Assembly: GCA_964621615.1 (NCBI GenBank)
Contig: CAZUMW010000028.1
Location: 1-57,934 of the forward strand
Direction: 5' to 3'
Source of the DNA: CAZUMW01 sp964621615
Lineage (GTDB): Bacteria; Desulfobacterota; WTBG01; CAIYCZ01; CAIRTM01
Length of the DNA: 57,934 nucleotides
Below are positions 1 through 8,484 of the stretch, in pieces. The notes below the pieces were generated by a model, which was given only the letters and a program-made list of their open reading frames with translations, did no database searches and was not told where the DNA came from. Position numbers and translations under genes: made by a program. The first letter of the stretch is position 1, and each line of letters begins with the position of its first letter.

Positions 1-515
1 TAAACTACCCCGCCGCAAGCAGCGGGGTATTAAAACAAAGACAATTGGCGATCTTGATACAATTTATGGTATTTCTGTCCCTGTTTTTTTACATAGTTTC
101 CGATTGTACTTTCATTACCTTGTCTTCCAACGGTATTCGCGAAATATCCATCGGTCCAAAACTCGCCCCCCCATAATTTCTTTCTCACCTGGGGGCAACG
201 TGCAAAAACTTCTCGCGCTGTAATGCTTTTGATAATTGTTACAATTTTGGTCACTGAATATGTTGGCACCGTCTGCAATAAAAAATGTATATGATCCTTA
301 TCTGAACCAATCTCTAAAAATTTTACCTGATATCGTTTCTCGATCTCCAAACAAACTTCCTTCACTACGCTATCTACATCTTCATCAAATACTACACGCC
401 TGTACTTTGCTGGAAAAACCACATGGTAAATCAATACTGTTACATTATGACTCTTGTGTATGTATTCGCTCATTTCCCCATTTACGCCGCAAGCGGCGGG
501 GAATACAACCCCAAG
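1..515 (-). mobile_element. IS200/IS605-type insertion sequence (tnpA only)
   Basis: A single transposase gene is bracketed by GC-rich hairpins: one at about 9-28 (ccccgccgc / gcggggt arms around a short loop) and one at about 475-502, just before the tnpA start. This is the expected IS200 layout, with subterminal hairpins instead of terminal inverted repeats and no tnpB. The start-side hairpin, read on the minus strand, pairs with bases at the ribosome-binding region, as in IS200, where it limits translation. Exact ends cannot be fixed from one copy, and the left edge may lie outside the window. Confidence 0.8.
30..473 (-). CDS. tnpA: IS200-family Y1 (HUH) transposase TnpA
   Basis: This 147-residue protein has the usual size of single-strand DNA transposases of the IS200/IS605 family. 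The HUH-type metal motif is visible as DKDHIHFLL (residues about 59-67). The conserved WGGEFWTDGYFANTVG segment follows, and the nucleophilic tyrosine is expected in the IGNYVKKQ helix (about residues 126-133). The enzyme cuts and joins hairpin-marked single-stranded ends through a tyrosine-DNA link. The frame is intact, so it may be active. The start at 473 sits directly behind the end hairpin. Confidence 0.93.
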   Translation of the reverse strand: MSEYIHKSHNVTVLIYHVVFPAKYRRVVFDEDVDSVVKEVCLEIEKRYQVKFLEIGSDKDHIHFLLQTVPTYSVTKIVTIIKSITAREVFARCPQVRKKLWGGEFWTDGYFANTVGRQGNESTIGNYVKKQGQKYHKLYQDRQLSLF

Positions 516-531
516 GGATTTAATAAATTTA

Positions 532-621
532 CTGGAGTGCCCGTACGGAGCCGGGCAATGACAACAGGGTTACCAGTTCGACAAAAAACTTTATCCCCCG
601 GTTTAGAGGCTGTGTCATAAT
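532..621. repeat. Mosaic intergenic repeat A, partial copy 5
   Basis: The stretch running from ctggagtgcc through gccgggcaatgacaacaggg to cccggtttagaggctgtg closely matches parts of the copies at 32371-32870 and 41171-41475. The GGAGCCGGGCAATGACAACAGGG core is almost identical. It lies just beyond the IS200 element. Bases 622-870 that follow are AT-rich, with no gene or clear structure that I can see. Confidence 0.75.
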
Positions 622-870
622 ACATAGCTAGCCAGTGAAAAGGGAACACCTTCTTTTCTGTGAAATGAAAGAATTCAGCTTTCCGGGCAAAAATAAACGG
701 ATTATTTCAACATGGGTGTTTATGGTATTTCATGATTACATAAAGATGTTATACACATTTTACTTCCCATTTAATTTTTTTAAAATAAAAATGTTCGGTT
801 TGCAATAAAAAAGTCATCTCACATAAAGTACTATTGTTAAGATAAATATAGACATATGCTGAAACATTTT

Positions 871-898
871 TTGACAAAAAAAAATATTACGCTAAAAT
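871..898 (+). promoter_or_regulatory. Near-consensus sigma-70 promoter
   Basis: TTGACA (871-876) is followed by a 16-base A-rich spacer and TAAAAT (893-898), 6/6 and 5/6 matches to the -35 and -10 boxes. Transcription would begin near 905, about 54 bases before the ATG at 959. The surrounding DNA is strongly AT-rich. Confidence 0.65.
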
Positions 899-958
899 TA
901 ATATTGTATATATTTTTAACTTTTATTGGAAATTTTTTTTATCGTGAGGATTTGTGCA

Positions 959-1807
959 ATGGCATTGTGCCGAAAGAATGACATTATGGAATGTAAGTAT
1001 TTGCAGCACAGGGTGCCTGTTCGAATAAACTTCTGTTTTGAACGTACTGGCAAGAACCTGCAATCCTCTTGTGTTTACATCGGGTTTTGCTGGGCTTTAT
1101 TACTATTGTTGTCTGTAGTTTGTTCTGAACCGGTTTGTGCAGAAGCACGACTGGCATGGCAGGCTAATTCCTCATCACAGCAGGTAACCGGTTATTACAT
1201 TTATTACAGGGTGGAGGAAAAAAGATCAGAATCCGTTATTATTGATTATGACAATGCCAGTAGTATTGACGCTGAAGATGTTCTTGCAAGCTATACAGAG
1301 GACAACGGCACGGTAAGCTGTTCTTTAAGTGAGCTGATTGATGAGATCGCTTCACTGGAAGGGATTACTGTAGAAACTGACCTGTACCGGTACGCTTTTA
1401 AATTAAAAGCATACACTGATGATAATATGACCAGCGCATTTTCATGCGAGGCTATTACCGATAGCATTTATTATCTAGAATATGATATGAATCAGCCCCC
1501 TCTCTTTCTTATGTCCGGTACGCTGTCATCCTTTTCGTTTACAGAAGATGGCGATAATTTTGTGCTTTTTCAATTTCCGGGGCTCAATATGGTGTCAAAT
1601 CAGACAGCCGGATTTTTGCAGCAGGAAGATACATTTTATGCTGAGGGATCGTTTATTTTCGGTCTTATGCGCACGCCGTTTTCATTGACGTTGAAGGGCG
1701 AGGGGAACGTTTCATTAAATGACAGTATAACCGGTACGCTTACCGTAGTAAATGAACGTACCGGCAGACAGGTGTCCGGGACGTTTTCAGGAAACAGGGT
1801 GGAATAA
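959..1807 (+). CDS. Secreted protein of unknown function, fibronectin-III-like N-terminus
   Basis: I do not recognise a named family. The ATG at 959 is chosen because GAGG (946-949) lies nine bases upstream; a TTG at 926 and an ATG at 986 are also in frame. A hydrophobic stretch (CWALLLLLSVVC, near residues 50-61) ending before SEPVCAEA looks like a signal peptide with an unusually long, basic N-region, so 986 remains possible. The mature part begins with ARLAWQ...GYYIYYRVEE, which resembles the first strands of the fibronectin-III domains in the two large proteins at 3211 and 5017. The C-terminal half is Gly/Ser/Thr-rich and probably all-beta. The three neighbours are also secreted, so a cell-surface role is likely. 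Confidence 0.7.
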   Translation: MALCRKNDIMECKYLQHRVPVRINFCFERTGKNLQSSCVYIGFCWALLLLLSVVCSEPVCAEARLAWQANSSSQQVTGYYIYYRVEEKRSESVIIDYDNASSIDAEDVLASYTEDNGTVSCSLSELIDEIASLEGITVETDLYRYAFKLKAYTDDNMTSAFSCEAITDSIYYLEYDMNQPPLFLMSGTLSSFSFTEDGDNFVLFQFPGLNMVSNQTAGFLQQEDTFYAEGSFIFGLMRTPFSLTLKGEGNVSLNDSITGTLTVVNERTGRQVSGTFSGNRVE

Positions 1808-1824
1808 AAAGCCGGGCGTTTATA

Positions 1825-2988
1825 TCAGTCCGTATCCTCCCTGAAATTAGCGGTAATATCCATGTCGCTGACAATCGTAATTGTTTCAGGATTACCCCTG
1901 CCGCTTGCATCCCCGCTCCAGAAATCAAATGCATAGCCGCTGTCGGGAACGGCTGTTAACACAACTTTTTCTCCATATGTATAGGTTTTTTTGTCCGGGC
2001 TTTTGGTAACGGTGCCGTTAACTGAAAGAATGGTTAGCGTATACTGTTCAAGATCGAAGGATGCAGTGATGCTTTTGTTCTCATCCATTGTGATCGTTGA
2101 AGGATTTTCTGAACCGGACAGGTCTCCTCCCCATTCGGTAAACGTATATCCCGTGTCAGGAACCGCTGTAATAGCAACTTCTTCACCATAGGTATAGCGT
2201 GAACGATCCGGGCTTTTACTTATAGTACCATTTGTGGCGGATGTGCTCAGCTTATATTCATTTATGGTGAAGGTCGCGGTTATCTCCTTGTCTGAATCAA
2301 CCACAATTGTCACCGGATTGTCAGACCCGAAAATATCCCCGCCCCACTCCGTGAATGAATAGCCGGTATCAGGTACAGCGGTAAGGGTCACGTCATCTTT
2401 GTACCGGTAGACGTCCTTGTCCGGATCGCGAGTTACTGTGCCGTGTTGCGTAGCGATATCTATGTGATACTGGTTGTCACAGGCAGAGGCTATGAGGGTG
2501 ATGTCCTCAAAAAAAGTGGTAATATGAGTTATGCATCCACCGATATTGAGCACAATACAGTCATACAAAGCAAGCAGCAGTGATTGAGCTGTTTCCAGAA
2601 TTTGCTGAACACACTCAGGCGATATCGCCTGAGTGTGTATGACACCGTGCTCATAGTCAAATGAAATAATGCTCCCTTCTGTACGGGATGGATATCGTGC
2701 ATCCAGGAGGAGGGCTGTACAGTCGTTATCAGGTGTGCTCTGGATAAATAAAATTGTTTTTGTATCCGGTGAGGTACACACGAAAAAGCACCCCCTGCTC
2801 ATATTGGTACGCCACACTGAGTGTCGGGATATGTCTATGCCACGCTGAAAAAGATAGTCATCTAGCTGGTCCGGTAGTTCATAATGGGTTGTTGTATAAG
2901 GGAGAAATCCGGATGTTGCTGCAAAACTCACAGATGGTATGCATATACATGGGAAGATTAATGATATAAGTATCAGTTTTTTCTGCAT
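1825..2988 (-). CDS. Secreted protein with three InlB-type B repeats
   Basis: This 387-residue protein starts with a clear signal peptide (MQKKLILISL... cleaved near SFA-ATS, residue 23-24). Residues 24-170 form a Cys-containing domain I do not recognise. Three tandem repeats follow with an exact 71-residue period, beginning at Y174, Y245 and Y316. Each carries the pattern NGT-x-KSPD-x4-Y-x-YGE, V-LTAVPD-GY-F-x-W-GD, and ends ITA-F. This is the divergent InlB B-repeat (Flg_new-like) fold, a small beta-grasp module of surface proteins. GGAG lies nine bases before the ATG. The same 213-bp period is visible in the DNA. An adhesive or matrix role is inference. The coding region also contains a perfect 30-bp palindrome at 2609-2638. 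Confidence 0.88.
   Translation of the reverse strand: MQKKLILISLIFPCICIPSVSFAATSGFLPYTTTHYELPDQLDDYLFQRGIDISRHSVWRTNMSRGCFFVCTSPDTKTILFIQSTPDNDCTALLLDARYPSRTEGSIISFDYEHGVIHTQAISPECVQQILETAQSLLLALYDCIVLNIGGCITHITTFFEDITLIASACDNQYHIDIATQHGTVTRDPDKDVYRYKDDVTLTAVPDTGYSFTEWGGDIFGSDNPVTIVVDSDKEITATFTINEYKLSTSATNGTISKSPDRSRYTYGEEVAITAVPDTGYTFTEWGGDLSGSENPSTITMDENKSITASFDLEQYTLTILSVNGTVTKSPDKKTYTYGEKVVLTAVPDSGYAFDFWSGDASGRGNPETITIVSDMDITANFREDTD
2609..2638. repeat. Perfect 30-bp palindrome inside a coding sequence
   Basis: Two 15-base arms meet without a spacer at 2623/2624 (centre GATATC). I checked every base pair from 2609-2638 outward to the first mismatch at 2608/2639. It lies in the N-terminal domain of the InlB-repeat protein and encodes HTQAISPEC in frame. 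Confidence 0.95.
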
Positions 2989-3210
2989 AATATAATTCTC
3001 CGTAAGGCATCTGAATAAATTAAAATATCAGAAAGTTAAATCGATTCATATTTTAGTAATTTATAATAATGAACTTTTTTTTGCAAGAAAAATCAGCTTG
3101 GGAGTGGGCGGGAAATAATTTTTTTGACCTGCCGGGTATGGATATATTGGTCTAGTGGTCGACATCAATCATGAGGGTTTAATACTATAGCTATGCATAA
3201 TAAAGGTGCA

Positions 3211-4641
3211 CTATTTTACAAACAGCGGTGCTGTCACAGTGTGAATACCGCTCGTATCAGATGTGTCATCACGCAACTGGATTTTAATAATCCACCTGCC
3301 GACGGTCGCTGTTCGATCCATGCAGACAGGGATAAACATGAAAGCGCCTGCCTGTACCGGCTCCCGTTCAGAATCGACCTCGATCCCGTAGAACTGATCC
3401 TCAGCACCTTCAATTGTTATAAATGTGTTCGGATCAGACAGGTCAATCTCACCGCTGAAGCGCATAATCAGCCACATGCACTTCTTGTCTGCAGATACCG
3501 GCCGTCTGACAACAAGCATATATACGTGAGAGGAGGGCAGGGTGATTATTGTTCTGCATTCGCCGGTGCTTTCGCTGCACTCCTGGCCGGTGTCGCAGGG
3601 CGGGGTGCCGGGCATGCACTGACCCTGGCTGCACACCTCTTCCCCGTTACAGAAAATACCGTCATCGCAGTCGCTGTCGGCAGCGCATTCATAGGATTCT
3701 ACATCCGGGAGGCACATGTCGTCTGCTTCCTCGCAGGTTTCATCCTCAAAGCACGGGTTTGTTCCGTCTATACAGATATTGTTGCTGCAGAATTCGTTTC
3801 CGTTACAGAAATTGCCGTCTGAACAATGTGAGTCATGCGTGCACTGGACACATGCCCCGGTGTCGGTATTGCACACGAGGGTGTCGGGGCAATCGCTGTT
3901 TTCAGTGCAGCTGTTGGAGCTGTCTGCAGTGCTGCTGTCAGAGCCTGAGCTGCTGCTGCCGCCCACGGAGCTGCCTGATGAGCTGCTGGATGTGCTTGTG
4001 TCGTCTGTTCCCGAGTCGGTCTGCGGGGGGTCTGTTTCTGAAGGAGCGGGGGCTGTGTCGTTATCGCCGGTATCGGCTTCATCCTCGGGAACGCCGCAGC
4101 CGGTAAGGCCGGGGTCGGTTTTTTCAGGATCGTCGGGGCATCCGTCACAGAAATCGCCGACACCGTCGCCGTCGGTGTCCATCTGTGCGGGATTAGCCGT
4201 ATCAGGGCAGTTGTCCTCGCCGGCGCACAGTCCGTCGCCGTCGCTGTCGTTGCCGGCGTCATCCGGACAATCATCAAGAAGATTGATTATTCCGTCATTA
4301 TCATAATCCAGGGTGTCCAGTGATACCTCGTTCGAGTAATTGCTTTCGCCCGTATCATTAAACGCGGATACCGCAAAATAATACACCTGGCCGTCATCCA
4401 GATTGTGTAATGAATAGGTTGTCTGGTTGCCGATGTATATTTCATGCGTGTAGTTCCGGCTTTCTGTGCCGTAATATACAATATAGCCGTTTATGGTCTG
4501 ATCGCTCGGGGCATCCCATTGAAGGGTTATATCTGCCGCCCCGGCATAGGTGGTGAAAAGGATTGTAAGCAGGAAAAATGATGAACATATTTTTAAAAAA
4601 TTAACGACGGCCGTTCCTTGATTAATCTTTTGTATGGTCAT
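3211..4641 (-). CDS. Secreted FN3 / thrombospondin-3 / Cys-rich protein
   Basis: The start at 4641 is preferred to the ATG at 4659 because AAAGGA lies nine bases before it. A signal peptide (FLKICSSFFLLTILFTTYAGA) leads to a fibronectin-III domain (about residues 36-110: ITLQWDAPSDQTINGYIVYYG). Next come thrombospondin type-3 Ca-binding loops (DYDNDGIINLLDDCPDD, DSDGDGLCAGEDNCPD, DTDGDGVGDFCDGCPDD), a Ser/Gly/Asp/Thr low-complexity linker, and a Cys-rich block of repeated CxxxxDCxDGxFCNGxExC units like those of myxobacterial surface proteins. The last ~105 residues form a separate beta-rich domain shared with the paralogue at 5017. The protein is probably exported, calcium-rigidified and disulfide-bonded; the ligand is unknown. 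Confidence 0.85.
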   Translation of the reverse strand: MTIQKINQGTAVVNFLKICSSFFLLTILFTTYAGAADITLQWDAPSDQTINGYIVYYGTESRNYTHEIYIGNQTTYSLHNLDDGQVYYFAVSAFNDTGESNYSNEVSLDTLDYDNDGIINLLDDCPDDAGNDSDGDGLCAGEDNCPDTANPAQMDTDGDGVGDFCDGCPDDPEKTDPGLTGCGVPEDEADTGDNDTAPAPSETDPPQTDSGTDDTSTSSSSSGSSVGGSSSSGSDSSTADSSNSCTENSDCPDTLVCNTDTGACVQCTHDSHCSDGNFCNGNEFCSNNICIDGTNPCFEDETCEEADDMCLPDVESYECAADSDCDDGIFCNGEEVCSQGQCMPGTPPCDTGQECSESTGECRTIITLPSSHVYMLVVRRPVSADKKCMWLIMRFSGEIDLSDPNTFITIEGAEDQFYGIEVDSEREPVQAGAFMFIPVCMDRTATVGRWIIKIQLRDDTSDTSGIHTVTAPLFVK

Positions 4642-5016
4642 GGGCCGTGTTCCTTTCATTTTAATGGAAAAATAAAATTTATATGGCTTTTGATTTTATA
4701 TATAGAAAATCAGAGGATGTATCACAGTGAGGTATTTACCGGTGAAATGTGAAATATTTACATGTCAAACGTGTCCAAAATAAATGAAAACATTGAACTT
4801 GTTGCGGGGGGGGTTCAGAGCCCCGCCCGAACCGGCTTCGTAAGTTATTTTGGATACTACTGTTTACATGTATTGATAAAGGGGCAGGTATTTTTTCTGA
4901 AGCACATACGCGAAGATAAAAGCGTATTGATGAAATACTGCCAGAGTGAAGGGATTATGGGTACAGACAGGATGCCTGACCCTGTAGTGCGTGCTGGAGA
5001 GGATCGTGAGAGATGA
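4642..5016. other. Intergenic stretch with MITE-like element
   Basis: This stretch holds the promoter region of the minus-strand gene ending at 3211, with an AT-rich palindrome (GATTTT/AAAATC arms around 4691-4710), and the MITE-like element at 4774-4854. An open frame at 4762-5016 begins inside the repeat and shows no recognisable protein features, so I do not call it. Confidence 0.5.
4774..4854. repeat. MITE-like element B, copy 1 (10-bp terminal inverted repeats)
   Basis: TCCAAAATAA (4774-4783) and TTATTTTGGA (4845-4854) are perfect inverted repeats enclosing a GC-rich, partly self-complementary core (ttgcggggggg / agccccgcccgaaccggctt). The left end plus its upstream flank tcaaacgtg recurs at 37004-37023, and the core with the right end recurs at 39963-40020. 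Confidence 0.75.
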
Positions 5017-6489
5017 TTATTGCACGGTAAATGGAGCTTCTATCATTTCGATATAGGAGGTGCCGGTGCCGTGGCGTTCTATTGTTGCCTGCCAGGTGCC
5101 GGGTGATGCGTTTCTGGAAATGCAGAACGGTATTATCAGATACGGCCCGATATGAAGCGTGCTTCGGGACAGATCCGCCTCCACGCCGGTAAATGAAGGA
5201 TCGTAACCCTCGATTGACACAACAATGTTTTCAGAATCGGAAATAGGATCCTCGAGCATAATGATGAGCAGCGGGCACGTCCGTGCTCTGAAAAAGGGGC
5301 GGCGAAATACACGGTTCTGTGGAAGCGTTATCAAGCGTATGTCGACGCACTCCTGAGATGTTTCATTGCAGGACTGCAGCGGCCCGCAGGGCCTGGTGTC
5401 TGCTCTGCAGATGCCGTTCACGCACTCTTCGCTGCCGTTACAGAAAAGGCCGTCAGCGCAGTCATCGTTTGTGAAACACTCCGGAGGCGGGCCCTCGGGA
5501 ATGCAGCTGTCTGTTGCCTCATCGCATAGCTCATAGGTATCGCAGGGGGTGTCGCCCGGCATGCACATCATGTTGAAGCATATCTCAAGGCCGTTGCACG
5601 CGATTCCATCATCGCAGTGCGATGAGTATATGCATTCCACGCAGGTGCCGAGGCCGGTGAAGCACACAGTATCTCCGGAACAGTCCGCGTTTTCACGACA
5701 CTCCACGCACATCCCGGTATCGGTATTGCACACCAATTCCCCGGAGCAGTCTTCATCCTGCTGGCACTCGGGTGCTGTTGTCGTTGTGTAGCTGTGCCCG
5801 CCGCCCCCTGATGATGAACCTCCGCTGCCGGCCGAAGATGACGGTGCCGCGGTGGTTGTCGTGGAAGATGCAGATGGTGCGGGTGCCGTTTCCGGTGCCT
5901 GTGTGGAGGTTGTTGTTGAAGTACCGGCAGACGGTACGGTGGTTGTTGTTTCAGCTGGAGCCGGGCATTCATCACCGGTGCAGTTATCCGGTTCATTGCT
6001 GAAACCGTTTCCGATCATATCCTCATCACACATGTCACCGATGGTGTCATTGTCTGAGTCTGTCTGTGCGGGATTATAGACATCCGGGCAGTTGTCAAAA
6101 AATAACACGACATCATCACTGTCATTATCAAAGTTCCTCAGATTGATATTGTAGTCCTCCGAGTATGAACTGAAAAGCTGTGTGCCGTTGTCGTACCGGT
6201 ATGAGCGGATGGCAAAGTGATGGTCGCGGGGCTTGATTAAAAAGGAAGTAATCGGGTATGAGGTTTTGTTATCGACATCCTCGGAGAAAGAATAGCTTCC
6301 GGTTTCAGTGCCGTAATAGAATATGTACCCGTCCGCATCATGTACCTGATCCCAGGTAAGTAAAAGCTCTGAGGCAGGAGCGCTGATGCAGAAGCCGGTC
6401 ATGCTGAGAATAATAATAAAAAAAATAATAACGAAAGGGGATGGTATATGAGGAAATTTTTTGAGGTATAACCTGAGCGGTTTATGCAT
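5017..6489 (-). CDS. Secreted FN3 / Cys-rich protein, paralogue of the 3211-4641 product
   Basis: This 490-residue protein follows the same plan as its neighbour. It has a signal peptide (FVIIFFIIILSMTGFCISAPA), a fibronectin-III-like domain (LLLTWDQVHDADGYIFYYGTETG), a shorter thrombospondin-3 region (NFDNDSDDVVLFFDNCPDVYNPAQTDSDND..), a Thr/Pro/Ala/Ser/Gly linker (residues about 185-240), and Cys-rich CxxDxDC / DGIACNGxExC repeats. The same ~105-residue C-terminal domain is present (ITLPQNRVF...; PYLIIPFCISRNASPGTWQATI). The linker is TTT/APA-rich where the paralogue is Ser-rich, so linkers diverged faster than domains. No strong ribosome site precedes the ATG. A strong promoter lies 58-86 bases upstream. 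Exported surface protein; ligand unknown. Confidence 0.85.
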   Translation of the reverse strand: MHKPLRLYLKKFPHIPSPFVIIFFIIILSMTGFCISAPASELLLTWDQVHDADGYIFYYGTETGSYSFSEDVDNKTSYPITSFLIKPRDHHFAIRSYRYDNGTQLFSSYSEDYNINLRNFDNDSDDVVLFFDNCPDVYNPAQTDSDNDTIGDMCDEDMIGNGFSNEPDNCTGDECPAPAETTTTVPSAGTSTTTSTQAPETAPAPSASSTTTTAAPSSSAGSGGSSSGGGGHSYTTTTAPECQQDEDCSGELVCNTDTGMCVECRENADCSGDTVCFTGLGTCVECIYSSHCDDGIACNGLEICFNMMCMPGDTPCDTYELCDEATDSCIPEGPPPECFTNDDCADGLFCNGSEECVNGICRADTRPCGPLQSCNETSQECVDIRLITLPQNRVFRRPFFRARTCPLLIIMLEDPISDSENIVVSIEGYDPSFTGVEADLSRSTLHIGPYLIIPFCISRNASPGTWQATIERHGTGTSYIEMIEAPFTVQ

Positions 6490-6546
6490 ATCCGTTTAAA
6501 GGAATAGGTGGCTCTTGCATTCATTATCGGCACAATTTTTCAGAAA

Positions 6547-6575
6547 CTTATACAATATACTGTAGGTATTGTCAA
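6547..6575 (-). promoter_or_regulatory. Near-consensus sigma-70 promoter
   Basis: On the minus strand, TTGACA (6575-6570) is followed by a 17-base spacer and TATAAG (6552-6547), 6/6 and 5/6 matches. It directs transcription toward the Cys-rich secreted protein starting at 6489. Confidence 0.7.
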
Positions 6576-6771
6576 AATATTTATTAAAATGTATTTTATT
6601 GAAAATAATTGATTACTGTTGGGTAATGTATAATTTATTTTTTAAAATCACTATTATTAGATAATATAATACGGTCAGATGGTTTCGGTTTGTCCGGAAA
6701 GTGATGCTATTATGCGGTATGAAACACGTGTATTTTTGTCTGATTCCGATTGTGAATGTACTCGTGATAAT

Positions 6772-7078
6772 AATCATGGGTAAATCCCAGGCTCTGCCGG
6801 GAGGAATCACAGAATTTGACATATGCGGGATTCTAATGATTTTGTCTGCATTGTGATACTGAAAAATAGTACTAGATTGCCCGGACTTCAGCCGGGCAAT
6901 GACAGCCTGCTTACGCAGAGTGAATGTTGAACGTCAAAGGTGAACGGCAAAAGAAAAACCACCGGATCAGTCGGCGATTACCCCATCCGTCATCACCCGG
7001 TTTATCCGGGTGATCCAGGATTTTTTAAGCGATAAAAAAACACCCACCTTCAGCGGGCAATGACAACAGGGTCAACAG
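6772..7078. repeat. Mosaic intergenic repeat A, copy 1
   Basis: 6772-6903 matches 32371-32504 and 41171-41303 nearly base for base (aatca..ggtaaa, gctctgccgg, tttgacatatgcgggattct, tgatactgaaaaa, gccgggcaatgac). After unrelated sequence, 6988-7078 resumes with a strong hairpin (ATCACCCGG 6992-7000 with CCGGGTGAT 7006-7014), which is shared with the 41171 copy, and ends in gggcaatgacaacagggtcaaca. The pieces are arranged differently in each copy. Confidence 0.85.
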
Positions 7079-7084
7079 ACCGGC

Positions 7085-8413
7085 TCACTGCAGAATAAAG
7101 GGTAGCAGTGTGTCCGATTGCGGAGACATCTTTATTTTTTTGAGCGCAGTTGTCTCAATCTGTCGTATCCGCTCCCTCGACAGGCCGAATATTCTGGCGA
7201 TTTCTTCAAGGGTATGCTCGTTGCCGCCGCCCACCCCGTAGCGCAGCCGCAGCACACGCTCATCGCGGGGTGCCAGATCCTTCAGCATTTCATCGGTAAG
7301 ATTAAGCAGCTGATTGCCGGATATGTTCTCAAGCGGTGAAGCAGGAATGGTGTCAGGAATACATTCATGCAGCGTGCTTCCGTCTTCACCGTACGGTGTT
7401 TCAAGAGAAAGCGGGTCCTTGAGCTGCAGGACTGAATAAATCATGTCGGCATAATCGCTGTTATCGCCTTCGGGATCATTTTTTTTGATTTTTTTGCACT
7501 GATCATTCACGTACACGGGCACCCTGATGATTGAGGCCTTGTCCTCAATCGAGCGTATGATAGTCTGTCGTATCCACCAGCAGGCATAGGTACTGAGGCG
7601 GTTGTTAAGCCGGTAGTCGAAGCGCTCAATTGCCTTAATAAGCCCGATATTGCCTTCCTGCATGAGGTCGGAAAACGGCATCCCGCGGCTGGTGTATTTT
7701 TTTGCAATTGATACAACCAGCCTGAGATTTGCCTGGACGAGAGTGTTTTTCGCCGTAAGAGACGTTCTGTTTGCATGAAGGTACGACTTCAGCACGCGAA
7801 GCAGCTCTTTTTTACACTTCCGGGGAACTTTTTTCTGCAGATACGGGTCCAGCTTTTCAACTGTTGCGCTGCGGTAGAACTTGATGAGATCAAACTGCTT
7901 TATGCGGTTGTATTGTTCAATGTAGAGCTCTGATTTTTTTCGCGCACAATTATTCCGCGTGCTGTATGCTGATTTTTTATCATTGATGCGCCTCTCGAGC
8001 ATCTGTATTTCCGAGTCGCTAGAGCATACATGCCTGATAAGCCCAAAAAGATGTGCAATGCCGGATGGGTTTTCCTGACTGTATACGGATTGATGCGAAC
8101 GCATACACGACCGTTTCAGCATTCTTCTGTAGAGCAGCAACCACTTTTTGGTCAGCAGGACCTTGCTCTGCTCAGCATCGCTGTAGGATTTTGCAACGAA
8201 TTGCTCCTGCTCCTTTGTCAGCAGGGGCCATTGCTTCACTTCATTGAGATATGCAGACACCGGATTTGAGCTGGCAGCAGTTGTTTTTTCTTCATGCTCA
8301 GATTCGCTGTCAATCGTATCAATCGATGTATCAGAGGAGATTACCTCTGCAACATCCTCTTGTGCCATGTCACCGAATATATACGTGTCTGTATTTTCTT
8401 TTATAGTCGCCAT
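7085..8413 (-). CDS. RNA polymerase sigma factor, sigma-70 family (group 2-like)
   Basis: This 442-residue protein directs RNA polymerase to promoters. Region 1.2 is visible as NPVSAYLNEVKQWPLLTKEQE (residues about 50-72). Regions 2.1-2.4 run from NTLVQANLRLVVSIAKKY through DLMQEGNIGLIKAIERFD to YACWWIRQTIIRSIED. Region 4 carries RDERVLRLRYGVGG and the helix-turn-helix TLEEIARIFGLSRERIRQIE. There is no region 1.1, so this is probably an alternative (RpoS-like) sigma rather than the main one. The ATG at 8413 is preferred to the GTG at 8419 because AAAGG (8427-8423) is 7-9 bases before it but only one base before the GTG. The promoter overlaps a Fur box, suggesting iron control. Confidence 0.9.
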   Translation of the reverse strand: MATIKENTDTYIFGDMAQEDVAEVISSDTSIDTIDSESEHEEKTTAASSNPVSAYLNEVKQWPLLTKEQEQFVAKSYSDAEQSKVLLTKKWLLLYRRMLKRSCMRSHQSVYSQENPSGIAHLFGLIRHVCSSDSEIQMLERRINDKKSAYSTRNNCARKKSELYIEQYNRIKQFDLIKFYRSATVEKLDPYLQKKVPRKCKKELLRVLKSYLHANRTSLTAKNTLVQANLRLVVSIAKKYTSRGMPFSDLMQEGNIGLIKAIERFDYRLNNRLSTYACWWIRQTIIRSIEDKASIIRVPVYVNDQCKKIKKNDPEGDNSDYADMIYSVLQLKDPLSLETPYGEDGSTLHECIPDTIPASPLENISGNQLLNLTDEMLKDLAPRDERVLRLRYGVGGGNEHTLEEIARIFGLSRERIRQIETTALKKIKMSPQSDTLLPFILQ

Positions 8414-8484
8414 AGGCACGCCTTTCGTGCTGTATTGTGACTGTGTAACTGCCGTACATGGAAACGCTGTCCTTTTTCTTTTAG

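Larger units (their letters stand above)
6490..7084. other. Intergenic stretch of about 600 bases dominated by repeat A
   Basis: From the left: the promoter at 6547-6575, an AT-rich segment to about 6770, then repeat A copy 1 (6772-6903) and a second repeat piece (6988-7078). No convincing gene was found; a 69-codon open frame on the minus strand at 6613-6822 has no protein-like features. Confidence 0.6.

Noticed and set aside
3193..4306. Several long plus-strand open frames opposite the Cys-rich secreted gene
   Set aside because: They are shadow frames with Cys/Arg/Ser-biased composition; the minus-strand protein has clear domains and a signal peptide.
4762..5016. Plus-strand open frame of 84 codons
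   Set aside because: It begins inside element B, has no ribosome site or known motif, and part of it repeats elsewhere as non-coding DNA.
6613..6822. Minus-strand open frame of 69 codons
   Set aside because: It overlaps repeat A, has no homology and no ribosome site.
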